This document shows, one piece after another, positions 1 through 7,000 of a stretch of DNA of 10,329 nt (position 1 is its first letter; every line of letters starts with the position of its first letter). The translations under genes were made by a program, and so were the position numbers. The notes beneath the pieces were generated by a model. The model did not search any database. It worked only from the letters and a program-made list of their open reading frames with translations, and was not told the DNA's origin. This DNA is from an uncultured Saprospiraceae bacterium. GTDB lineage: Bacteria > Bacteroidota > Bacteroidia > Chitinophagales > Saprospiraceae. The stretch lies in assembly GCA_937127195.1 (NCBI GenBank), contig CAKZLT010000500.1, positions 1-10,329 of the forward strand, in the 5' to 3' direction.

Positions 1-1348
1 GATTAAAAGTATTATAGTTATCTAGCCATTGTAACTGCTGTGTTTCGGTGAGTTCATTGAGTTTGACAATCCACGTTTTTTGAGCATTGATGTCTTTTAT
101 TTTAAAATAGTTATATCGAGAAGTCAAGATACAATACAAGTTAGCAAACTCCTTTTCTAGCATTCGATGAATATCAGTAATTAATTCCTTGATGTTGGCA
201 TTCGTCAAGCCTGCACTCATAGAGAGTTCATCTAATCCGTCCAATATCAAAAGCGCGTTATCTAAATGCAAGTCAATGTTTTTCTTTTTAAATTCTGCTT
301 TTAAAGTTTCGATAGGTTGTGCCATAAAGTCTTTAGGTCGAGACAAATCTCTTAACCTCAAAAAGTATAGTTTTTTATCAAAACGATAACGATTATCTTT
401 CAAAAAATCATGCATCACACGCGCACAAAAAGAAGACTTCCCTTGTCCAGGTTGACCTAGCAAGACCATCAAATGGGCATTTTCCGCTTTGCAGTTGTCG
501 TAATCAGAAGTGTTTTTTTGTAAAAAAGTATCCAATACAAAGTCGTGAATATTGGTTTCTACTTTTTGAAAACCTTCCTTGTCAAAATCAACATTCACAT
601 CATAGCAGCGTCGATGTATCTTAAAATCGGGAATAATATATAAGTCGGATAATTTGGCTTCTTTTTCGTTGAGCGCGTGTATTTGATAGTATTTTTTTAT
701 CTCTTCGTAATATGCTGCGAGTTGTTTGCTTGGTGATTTGATATGCCATTCAATAGCGTTTTCATTTTTGAAAAGTTGCCATGGGAAGCCTTTGTCTTCG
801 ATTTTGAGTTTTAAGCCTTTTCTTTTTTTGTGAGTTTGTTCTGCGTTCTTGAAACGAGTTGCCGTAGCTGATTTGGCATTTTCATAAGCAATCGAAACTA
901 ATTGATTTTTAGCCATTTCACTATAAAAATGCTTGGCAAATTCAACCGCGACATTGTTTCTTATTTCCACAGAAGTGGCAATGACATAAGAAACACCATT
1001 ACGAATAAGGGCTTCTGCGTGTGCTTTCGTCTCACAACCATTCAAAAAAACAACCTGTAAATGTTCTTGTTTGCCTAAATAATCGGTCAATCCTTGCATG
1101 AAGGCGTATTCGGTTTCGCCGTTGGCTTCGAGTGCTAAGGCTTCGCCGCTCGCATGACCCGCAAAGTGAAATATAGCTATATCAGGATGATTTCTGAATG
1201 TCGCAGCGATTTTGTCAAGGTTGACTTGCGTTTTTGTGATGATTTGAGCGTGTTGATTCAAATCTACAACGTCAAACAACGTGGTAATCTCGTGCATTAG
1301 ATTAAGGTCTTCTTCTGCATTGGCGAATGTGAGTAATATTTTATTCAT
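1..1348 (-). CDS. CHAT-NACHT protein (caspase-like protease fused to STAND ATPase), partial at C-terminus
   Basis: Read on the minus strand from the ATG at 1348, the frame stays open for 449 codons to the left edge, so the C-terminus is missing. An in-frame stop at 1376-1378 with no ATG in between fixes the start. Residues 1 to about 165 are a CHAT (caspase HetF-associated with TPRs) domain: HFAGHASGE carries the presumed catalytic His65 and FLNGCET carries Cys105. After a linker with a Trp-rich, Lys-rich segment comes a NACHT ATPase: Walker A GQPGQGKS at 298-305 (Lys304), Walker B LLILDGLDELS (Asp370, Asp373, Glu374) and a sensor-like LTSR at 408-411, followed by the usual LxELTE...W segment. 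Bacterial NACHT proteins of this layout are STAND switches; several are anti-phage NLR relatives in which sensing by the C-terminus activates the N-terminal effector. I infer, but cannot see, a sensor domain beyond the edge. There is no signal peptide, so it is probably cytoplasmic. It is divergent from the PorE-like gene. A role in defence is inference; the domain calls are firm. Confidence 0.9.
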   Translation of the reverse strand, partial: MNKILLTFANAEEDLNLMHEITTLFDVVDLNQHAQIITKTQVNLDKIAATFRNHPDIAIFHFAGHASGEALALEANGETEYAFMQGLTDYLGKQEHLQVVFLNGCETKAHAEALIRNGVSYVIATSVEIRNNVAVEFAKHFYSEMAKNQLVSIAYENAKSATATRFKNAEQTHKKRKGLKLKIEDKGFPWQLFKNENAIEWHIKSPSKQLAAYYEEIKKYYQIHALNEKEAKLSDLYIIPDFKIHRRCYDVNVDFDKEGFQKVETNIHDFVLDTFLQKNTSDYDNCKAENAHLMVLLGQPGQGKSSFCARVMHDFLKDNRYRFDKKLYFLRLRDLSRPKDFMAQPIETLKAEFKKKNIDLHLDNALLILDGLDELSMSAGLTNANIKELITDIHRMLEKEFANLYCILTSRYNYFKIKDINAQKTWIVKLNELTETQQLQWLDNYNTFN

Positions 1349-1539
1349 GGAGATTGGCGTCTGTTGTTTTAGATTTTAATAAAAATAGTGATTTTTGTTT
1401 ATTCTTTTTATAAAAAAAATAGACTTGTTAAAGTATTTTTAAAATCATGTATTTTTGAATGGAATAAGAATTTATAGAATGATTTGAGCGTTTTTTATTA
1501 TTATCTGAATGCTAGTATTTTATGAATACAACTAAAAAA

Positions 1540-1720
1540 GCCCCAACGGGGTGAAATATCATAGCATTGGGGCTTGTCCCAATGAATGATAAATAAATAG
1601 CGATAAATTATAGCCCTGAATGGGCGCAATATATACCGCCCATTCAGGGTTAGGAGAAATTTTCATATTTTAAGTCATCGGGACAAGCCCCGATGCTATG
1701 ATATTTCACCCCGTTGGGGC
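1540..1720. repeat. Long inverted-repeat element (MITE/REP-like), 46-base arms
   Basis: The left arm (1540-1585) and right arm (1675-1720) are reverse complements at 44 of 46 positions. The arms begin with GCCCCAACGGGG and contain GTGAAATATCATAGC. The two differing positions (T1568/A1581 on the left, C1679/G1692 on the right) pair with each other inside a 7-bp local hairpin in each arm, CATTGGG/CCCAATG and CATCGGG/CCCGATG. The 89 bases between the arms hold a third hairpin. There is no ORF inside, so any movement would need a transposase acting in trans. A 5-base direct repeat ATACA lies at 1526-1530 and 1730-1734, each nine bases outside an arm. It could be a target duplication but is short and AT-rich. 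The structure is certain; the MITE or REP label is inferred from form and from general knowledge of intergenic repeats in this phylum. Confidence 0.85.
1611..1652. repeat. Central hairpin of the inverted-repeat element
   Basis: CCCTGAATGGGCG (1614-1626) and CGCCCATTCAGGG (1637-1649) are a perfect 13-bp inverted repeat around a 10-base AT-rich loop. Three more pairs, one of them G-T, extend the stem to 1611 and 1652. The symmetry centre lies 1.5 bases from that of the outer arms, so the whole region can form a long stem capped by this hairpin, or three separate hairpins. No T-run follows on either strand, so it is not a typical terminator. Confidence 0.85.
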
Positions 1721-1766
1721 TTCGTATTTATACAAAAAAACAACATTCAAAACGACAAAATAAACT

Positions 1767-3692
1767 ATGAAATTAAACATATATATCATCATCGCCTTAC
1801 TACTATCCGCGACCGTACTCACCGCTCAAAAAGAGTATGTGACAAAGACAACGGCGCACAAAAAGGCAATCAAAGCTTATCGACTCGGTGATGTATTCAA
1901 CGGAAGACGGCAATATCGTCAGGCGATTGCGGCATTTGATAAGGCAATCAAGAAAGAACCGACTTTTTTGGATGCCTATTTGTTGCGTGCGGACTCGTAT
2001 TATGCAATTAAGGAATACGAAAAAGCGGAAGCAGATTTTGAGAAAATCATCGAAATTAACCCAAAATACAATGCTCGAATTTACTATGTAATCGGCATTA
2101 CGGAGTACGAACAAGATAAATTTGAGGAAGCGAAGGCGCATATTCAGGAGTTTTTGGATTTGGGGTATCGGAATGAGCGATTGGTCAAAAGGGCGGAAGA
2201 TTTGTTCAAAACTTGTGAATTTGCGGCAGAAGCAATGGCAAATCCAGTACCTTTTAATCCGCAAAATATGGGTAAAAATATCAATTCTAGAATGCCCGAA
2301 TATTTGCCAACCCTTACCGCTGATGGCGAAACGCTTTTGTTTACGCGTCGTGTCGGTAATCAAGAAGACTTTTTTATTAGTATGAAAAAAAATGGGGAAT
2401 GGCAGCTAGCAGAAAACCTTGGACCTCCGATTAATACTTATGAAAATGAAGGCGCAGAGACGATTTCGGCAGATGGTCGAATATTAGTTTATACGGTTTG
2501 TAATCGCAAACAAGATTATGGAAGTTGTGATTTGTATTTTTCAGAATTTAAAAAAGGAAACTGGACGAAGCCGAAAAATATGGGGCAACCGATTAATTCG
2601 CGCGCTTGGGAGTCGCAACCATCGCTTTCGGCGGATGGGCAAACGCTGTATTTTACTTCTAACCGAAATAAACACAAGGATATCTTTAAGAGTGAACGAC
2701 AAGCGGATGGTTCGTGGAGTCAGCCTGTCGCGTTGTCAATTAATACGGCTGGACACGATGAAGGTCCATTTATTCACTCAGATAATGAGACGCTGTACTT
2801 TACTTCAACGGGTTATACGGGAATGGGAAAATCAGATTTGTTTTTGTCAAGAAGACAAGCGGATGGTTCGTGGGGAACACCTCAAAACTTAGGTTATCCG
2901 ATTAATACCAAAGCCAATGAAGGTGCGTTGGTGATTAGTTTGGATGGCGAAACGGCTTATTTTGCTTCGACTAAGGAAGGTGGTTTTGGTACTGTGGATT
3001 TATATACTTTTGAAATGCCAGAGGCACTTCGACCGACTCCGACGACTTATGCGGTCATCAAGGTTTTTGATGCGAAAACGAAGCAACCGCTTCGCGCAAA
3101 TTTGGAGGTTGTGAATTTGAGTACTGAAAATAAACACACTTCTGCCAAAACGGACGAAGAGGGAGAAGTATTGATTTGCCTGCCAATGGGAAAGGATTAT
3201 GCTTTGAATGTGAATAAAGAAAGCTATCTTTTTCATTCTGAAAATTTTGCTTTGAAGGAAGTAACGAGTCAGAACGAACCATTCGTAGTAAAGGTTTTTT
3301 TACAAAAAATACCACCAAAACCTGCTGTGGCTACGCAACAACCAACGATTTCTTCTAAGCCGATTGTATTAAATAATGTCTTTTTTAAATCGAGTTTGGC
3401 GACTTTAGAAGGCAATTCGGCAGTAGAATTGAATAAGTTATATGACTTGTTGAGTGAGAATGAAAGTATTCGTATTCAAATTAATGGACATACGGACAAT
3501 GTTGGAACAGACACGGATAATCAGCGACTTTCGGAAGCTAGAGCGAAGACGGTAGTAGATTTTTTAATAAAAAAAGGAATAACAGCTAGTCGTTTGAAGT
3601 ATAAAGGTTTTGGCGAAAGCCAGCCTGTTACGACGAATGAAACAGCGGAAGGCAGGCAAAAGAATCGACGAACGGAGTTTGTTTTGTATTGA
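1767..3692 (+). CDS. PorE-like TPR/PD40/CRD/OmpA outer-membrane-associated protein
   Basis: This 641-residue protein is probably periplasmic and anchored to peptidoglycan. A signal peptide (about 1-20, ending LTA before Gln21) is followed by three TPR-like units (about 30-135). Five PD40/WD40-like blades (about 175-415) repeat the pattern xxSADGxTLYFTS. A carboxypeptidase-regulatory-like beta sandwich (about 427-510) and an OmpA C-terminal domain (about 531-641) complete it. In the OmpA domain, NGHTDNVG (Asp577) and LSEARA (Arg592) match the two residues that bind the diaminopimelate of peptidoglycan in the family. This domain order is that of PorE, the protein that ties the type IX secretion machinery to the cell wall, but Bacteroidota carry many paralogues. 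PorE is a lipoprotein, as far as I recall, whereas this protein has no Cys at the cleavage site, which favours a paralogue. No Shine-Dalgarno sequence precedes the ATG, as is usual in this phylum. It converges on acs and ends at a shared terminator. Confidence 0.93.
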   Translation: MKLNIYIIIALLLSATVLTAQKEYVTKTTAHKKAIKAYRLGDVFNGRRQYRQAIAAFDKAIKKEPTFLDAYLLRADSYYAIKEYEKAEADFEKIIEINPKYNARIYYVIGITEYEQDKFEEAKAHIQEFLDLGYRNERLVKRAEDLFKTCEFAAEAMANPVPFNPQNMGKNINSRMPEYLPTLTADGETLLFTRRVGNQEDFFISMKKNGEWQLAENLGPPINTYENEGAETISADGRILVYTVCNRKQDYGSCDLYFSEFKKGNWTKPKNMGQPINSRAWESQPSLSADGQTLYFTSNRNKHKDIFKSERQADGSWSQPVALSINTAGHDEGPFIHSDNETLYFTSTGYTGMGKSDLFLSRRQADGSWGTPQNLGYPINTKANEGALVISLDGETAYFASTKEGGFGTVDLYTFEMPEALRPTPTTYAVIKVFDAKTKQPLRANLEVVNLSTENKHTSAKTDEEGEVLICLPMGKDYALNVNKESYLFHSENFALKEVTSQNEPFVVKVFLQKIPPKPAVATQQPTISSKPIVLNNVFFKSSLATLEGNSAVELNKLYDLLSENESIRIQINGHTDNVGTDTDNQRLSEARAKTVVDFLIKKGITASRLKYKGFGESQPVTTNETAEGRQKNRRTEFVLY

Positions 3693-3703
3693 TTTTTGGA
3701 AAT

Positions 3704-3742
3704 GAGAAGCGAGACCATCCTAAAGGATTGCGAGAAGCGAGA
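3704..3742. repeat. Two 11-base direct repeats around a small palindrome
   Basis: GAGAAGCGAGA occurs at 3704-3714 and again at 3732-3742, 28 bases apart. Between them lies ATCCT-AA-AGGAT (3717-3728), a short inverted repeat. The pair sits just after the stop of the PorE-like gene. It may be the worn remnant of an intergenic repeat, but it is short and I give it no function. Confidence 0.6.
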
Positions 3743-3817
3743 TGTTATAGCGAATTGTAAAAGTCTCAGGCTCAATTTTATTCTTGAACCATTTTTACAG
3801 AAATTATTTTTTTGAAA

Positions 3818-3859
3818 AAAGGAACAAAGGAAACTTTTTATGAGTGCCTTTGTTCCTTT
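3818..3859. terminator. Bidirectional rho-independent terminator between the PorE-like gene and acs
   Basis: AAAGGAACAAAGG (3818-3830) and CCTTTGTTCCTTT (3847-3859) form a perfect 13-bp stem with a 16-base loop. Read on the minus strand, the stem is followed by six T (complement of 3815-3820), which suits the end of acs. Read on the plus strand, a run of T follows at 3873-3882 after a short gap, which suits the end of the PorE-like gene. The two genes converge here. Confidence 0.75.
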
Positions 3860-3880
3860 GTGATTCAAATTAATTTTTTT

Positions 3881-5782
3881 TTACACTAAAGCATTGTCAA
3901 TAATTTCCTGTACAACTTCTGGATTGAGCAGAGTAGAAGTGTCTCCCAAATTAGAAACATCGCTAGAAGCTACTTTTCTTAAAATACGCCTCATAATCTT
4001 TCCTGAACGTGTTTTTGGTAAACCAGAAACAACTTGAATCATATCAGGTTTGGCTATTGGTCCGATTTCTTTACGAACAACGGCAACGATTTCTTTACGA
4101 AAAGCATCAACGTCAGTTACTTCTTGATTGGCAATCACATAAGCATAAATACCTTGCCCTTTGATGTCGTGAGGATAACCGACGACAGCAGATTCAACTA
4201 CATTTTTATGTTCATTGATAGCGTTTTCGACTTCGGCAGTTCCCATTCTATGCCCCGAAACGTTGATAACGTCATCAACCCTTCCAATAATTCTATACCT
4301 TCCTTCTTTGTCTCTTCTTGCGCCATCACCTGTAAAATACATATTTTCAAACATAGAAAAATAAGTATTCTTACAGCGTTCATGGTCGCCATAAGTTGTG
4401 CGAATCATCGAAGGCCACGGATATTTGACCGCTAATAATCCTTCTACATCATTGCCTTCTACCAAGTTGCCGTCGCTGTCTAACAACACAGGTTGAACGC
4501 CAGGCATCGGATAAGAAGCATGACAAGGTTTGGTATCTGTAATATTTGGAAGTGGTGTAATCAAAATACCACCTGTTTCTGTTTGCCACCAAGTATCAAC
4601 AATTGGACAATTTCCTTTTCCGATTTTTTTATCGTACCAGTGCCAAGCCTCTTCGTTGATAGGTTCGCCTACTGAGCCTAAAATTTTCAAACTGCTCAAA
4701 TCATAACCTTCTACGAATTGGTCACCTTTTGCCATTAAGGCACGAATGGCGGTCGGTGCAGTATAGAATTGATTGACCTTTAGCTTTTCGCAAACTTGCC
4801 AGAAGCGTCCAGCATCAGGATAAGTCGGAACACCTTCAAACATAACGGTTGTTGCACCAGCGGCAAGCGGTCCATAAACGATGTAAGAATGCCCTGTAAT
4901 CCAACCAATATCCGCAGTACACCAATAAACGTCACCTGCTTGATACTGAAAAACGTTGTTGAAAGAGAAGGTTGTGTAAACCATATAGCCGCCACAAGTG
5001 TGGACTACTCCTTTGGGTTTGCCTGTCGAACCAGAAGTGTATAAGATAAACAACATGTCTTCTGAATCCATTTCTTCGGCTTCGCATTCTGTACTTTGAT
5101 GGTCGATTGTGTCGTGCCACCATTTGTCAAGACCTTCGCTCCATTTGACGCTTCCGCCAGTGTTTTTATGAACTAAAACCGTTTCAATACTTGGACAACC
5201 TAGTGCCATAGCATCATCAACTACTTTTTTGACAGGAATATTTTTAGCTCCACGGTTATTATAATCCGAGCAAATAACCATTTTACAAGTGGCATCATTG
5301 ACGCGATCAGCTAATGCTTGAGCCGAAAATCCCGCAAATACAACAGAATGAATCGCTCCAATTCTGGCGCAAGCCAAAACACCAATCGCCAACTCAGGAA
5401 CCATTGGCATATAAAAACAAATACGGTCTCCTTTGACTACGCCCAATGATTTGAGACCATTAGCAGCTTTACAAACTTCGGCGTGTAATTCTTTATAAGT
5501 ATAAGTTTTGGTAGGCGCGTTTGGATCATTGGGTTCCCAAACGATGGCAGCTTGATCGCCTCTTTCTTCTAGGTGTCGATCTAGACAATTTTCGGTGATA
5601 TTGAGTTTTCCACCTACAAACCAATTGACATTTGGTTCTCTAAAATCCCAGTTGACTACTTTGTCCCACTTTTTTTTCCAAGTGAACGTTTCAGCTTGTT
5701 CTGCCCAAAATGCTTCGGGATTTTCTACGCTTTTCGTGTATTCTTTGTTGTATTCTTCAAGTGATTTTATTTGTAATGTCAT
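3881..5782 (-). CDS. acs: Acetyl-CoA synthetase (AMP-forming acetate-CoA ligase)
   Basis: The 633-residue enzyme makes acetyl-CoA from acetate, ATP and CoA through an acetyl-AMP intermediate (EC 6.2.1.1) in the cytoplasm. The full set of adenylate-forming motifs is present: YTSGSTGKPKG at 248-258 (phosphate loop), DTWWQTETGG at 396-405, YFTGDGARRD at 482-491, GRVDDVINVSGHR at 500-512, and PKTRSGKIMRR at 589-599. Lys595 in the last motif is the residue that drives adenylation and that protein acetyltransferases modify in Salmonella Acs. The WWQTE motif is typical of acetate rather than longer acids. Length is close to that of enterobacterial Acs (about 650), so the gene is intact. The ATG at 5782 gives an N-terminus that fits the family. 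No Shine-Dalgarno sequence or clear -7 box was found upstream. It converges on the PorE-like gene and shares its terminator. Confidence 0.98.
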   Translation of the reverse strand: MTLQIKSLEEYNKEYTKSVENPEAFWAEQAETFTWKKKWDKVVNWDFREPNVNWFVGGKLNITENCLDRHLEERGDQAAIVWEPNDPNAPTKTYTYKELHAEVCKAANGLKSLGVVKGDRICFYMPMVPELAIGVLACARIGAIHSVVFAGFSAQALADRVNDATCKMVICSDYNNRGAKNIPVKKVVDDAMALGCPSIETVLVHKNTGGSVKWSEGLDKWWHDTIDHQSTECEAEEMDSEDMLFILYTSGSTGKPKGVVHTCGGYMVYTTFSFNNVFQYQAGDVYWCTADIGWITGHSYIVYGPLAAGATTVMFEGVPTYPDAGRFWQVCEKLKVNQFYTAPTAIRALMAKGDQFVEGYDLSSLKILGSVGEPINEEAWHWYDKKIGKGNCPIVDTWWQTETGGILITPLPNITDTKPCHASYPMPGVQPVLLDSDGNLVEGNDVEGLLAVKYPWPSMIRTTYGDHERCKNTYFSMFENMYFTGDGARRDKEGRYRIIGRVDDVINVSGHRMGTAEVENAINEHKNVVESAVVGYPHDIKGQGIYAYVIANQEVTDVDAFRKEIVAVVRKEIGPIAKPDMIQVVSGLPKTRSGKIMRRILRKVASSDVSNLGDTSTLLNPEVVQEIIDNALV

Positions 5783-5951
5783 AACATCTTATTATTTGGT
5801 TTTTCTTTTTTTTTAAAAAATACTTAAAAAGGAAATCTCGGTGGGAAATATTCATTCTACAAGCTATTTTATCGTTTCTAAAAATAGTGTTTTTCTTTTT
5901 TTTAGCAAAGAAAAAATTAGCTGTAATTCTGTTTGATGGAATGTTTATCTT

Positions 5952-5987
5952 AAAAATGCCCTTCGCTAATTAACGAAGGGCATTTTT
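5952..5987. terminator. Strong rho-independent terminator after the TIMP-like/MORN gene
   Basis: AAAAATGCCCTTCG (5952-5965) and CGAAGGGCATTTTT (5974-5987) form a perfect 14-bp stem with an 8-base loop. The stem ends in A-run/T-run arms on both sides, so it can work in both directions. It lies 34 bases past the stop of the minus-strand gene at 6022 and would also shield acs from transcription coming from that side. Confidence 0.88.
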
Positions 5988-6021
5988 ATATTGAAAATAT
6001 ATTTAATCTAGAAATAAACGT

Positions 6022-6795
6022 TTACTGTTTTTTAGGTGCAGTTTTAGGCATAAATCTATCGACTTGACTCTCCAAGTCAACCACATATCGGTCAACTATT
6101 TCTCCATCTTCATAGAAAATATGCTCATGTAAAGCGGTTTTATTACGTTTAAAAACCCTTATCCATCGACCTGTGCGTTGTCCTTTTTTATAATCGCCAG
6201 ACCATTTTTCGACATTAGATAACATTTTTTCAGTAATTTCAAAGTTACCATCTGCCAGCCCTTTTATATATACTCCTCTCAACCTCAATGAACCATCAGG
6301 AAAGTATAACTTTACCAGACCATCTAGTTTTCCGTCTGCCACTTGCAAGTCGCCTAAAGGCTGCCCTTTCGCATTTTTTATTCTTAAAAAATCTAGCTTA
6401 GTGCGTTCAATCAAGTCCAAATAATTGATAACTGCCTTGTAGTTAGGTGAACCTTTTGATAAACGGTATTCGCAAAAACCTAGATTATTGTTAATCAAAT
6501 CAGTAAAGAAAATATAAGTTTTACCAGTTTCTAATTTAAAAGAACAAGAAGTGATACAGTCAGAGTAAATAGTGATTTCGTCTTCTAATTCACCTTTATA
6601 GACCTTATCTATCTCTAGTAAATATTCATATTTATTATTATCGCCACAATCCGACACCGTTTCGACTTCTGCTTTAAAGACATATTCCGAGTCAATGTAA
6701 TAAAATAGTTTAGCCTCATCCATGACACAACGACAAGCGGAAACCGTTCCTAGAATAACGGAACACAAGATTAGTGTACTAATGATTTTTTTCAT
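6022..6795 (-). CDS. Secreted protein with TIMP/netrin-like N-terminal domain and MORN-like repeats
   Basis: This 257-residue protein has an N-terminal signal segment (1-20, ending GTVSA). The next residues are CRCV, giving a Cys21-x-Cys23 at the likely mature end. Up to about residue 110 the pattern is that of a netrin-like (NTR) module as in TIMPs: CxC, then YVFKAEVETVS, then LEIDKVYKGE, then a GKTYIFF strand. There are six Cys (21, 23, 50, 80, 84, 108), which would allow three disulfides. Residues about 145-225 carry glycine-spaced units such as GKLDGLVKLYFPDG and WSGDYKKGQRTGRW, like the MORN variants of the YwqK family. VSAC also fits a lipobox, so Cys21 could instead be lipidated. In animal TIMPs a free N-terminal Cys chelates the metalloprotease zinc; whether that applies here is unknown. 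It is a single-gene unit with its own terminator, divergent from the VanX-like gene. Domain calls are by eye. Confidence 0.75.
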   Translation of the reverse strand: MKKIISTLILCSVILGTVSACRCVMDEAKLFYYIDSEYVFKAEVETVSDCGDNNKYEYLLEIDKVYKGELEDEITIYSDCITSCSFKLETGKTYIFFTDLINNNLGFCEYRLSKGSPNYKAVINYLDLIERTKLDFLRIKNAKGQPLGDLQVADGKLDGLVKLYFPDGSLRLRGVYIKGLADGNFEITEKMLSNVEKWSGDYKKGQRTGRWIRVFKRNKTALHEHIFYEDGEIVDRYVVDLESQVDRFMPKTAPKKQ

Positions 6796-6848
6796 AAAGT
6801 TTTTCTTTTAAAAATGCGTTTAAATAATTTGAAAAGTAGCCTAGTTTT

Positions 6849-6860
6849 CATATTAATATG
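6849..6860. promoter_or_regulatory. Perfect palindrome in divergent spacer, possible operator
   Basis: CATATTAATATG is a perfect 12-bp palindrome in the 205-base spacer between the divergent TIMP-like/MORN and VanX-like genes. It is enclosed by GTAGC (6836-6840) and GCTAC (6860-6864). It is AT-rich, so chance is possible; no regulator gene is nearby. The rest of the spacer shows no clear promoter element. Confidence 0.3.
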
Positions 6861-7000
6861 CTACAATTTTAACTAACCTTGATTGAATAATTGTCTCAAA
6901 ATTGTCAAGAATTAATTCTGTAAATAATGCTTCGGCTAAGCCATTGATATATCGTATATTAGCGGACTAAAAGCATTTTAAAAGATAAATGAATAGTTGA

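Larger units (their letters stand above)
1349..1766. other. 418-base divergent spacer holding an inverted-repeat element
   Basis: This spacer separates the divergent CHAT-NACHT and PorE-like genes. Its left third (1349-1530) is very AT-rich and should hold the CHAT-NACHT promoter, but I found no clear TAnnTTTG element on either strand. The centre and right are filled by the inverted-repeat element described separately. Only 46 bases lie between the right arm and the ATG at 1767, so transcripts of the PorE-like gene may carry part of the element as a leader. Confidence 0.7.

Noticed and set aside
189..389. Plus-strand open frame of 66 codons
   Set aside because: Lies opposite the NACHT core, whose Walker B and flanking motifs are clear on the other strand.
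1540..1720. CRISPR array or tRNA-like structure in the repeat region
   Set aside because: The repeats are inverted, not regularly spaced direct repeats, and no cloverleaf or cas gene is present.
1803..2363. Minus-strand open frame of 186 codons inside the PorE-like gene
   Set aside because: Low-complexity basic and aromatic composition with no domain, opposite a strongly supported gene whose TPR and PD40 repeats run through it.
3521..3868. Minus-strand open frame overlapping the end of the PorE-like gene and the terminator
   Set aside because: It runs through the OmpA domain in antisense and through the terminator stem; no recognisable features.
4034..4435. Plus-strand open frame of 133 codons opposite acs
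   Set aside because: The acs frame is supported by every family motif; this is a shadow.
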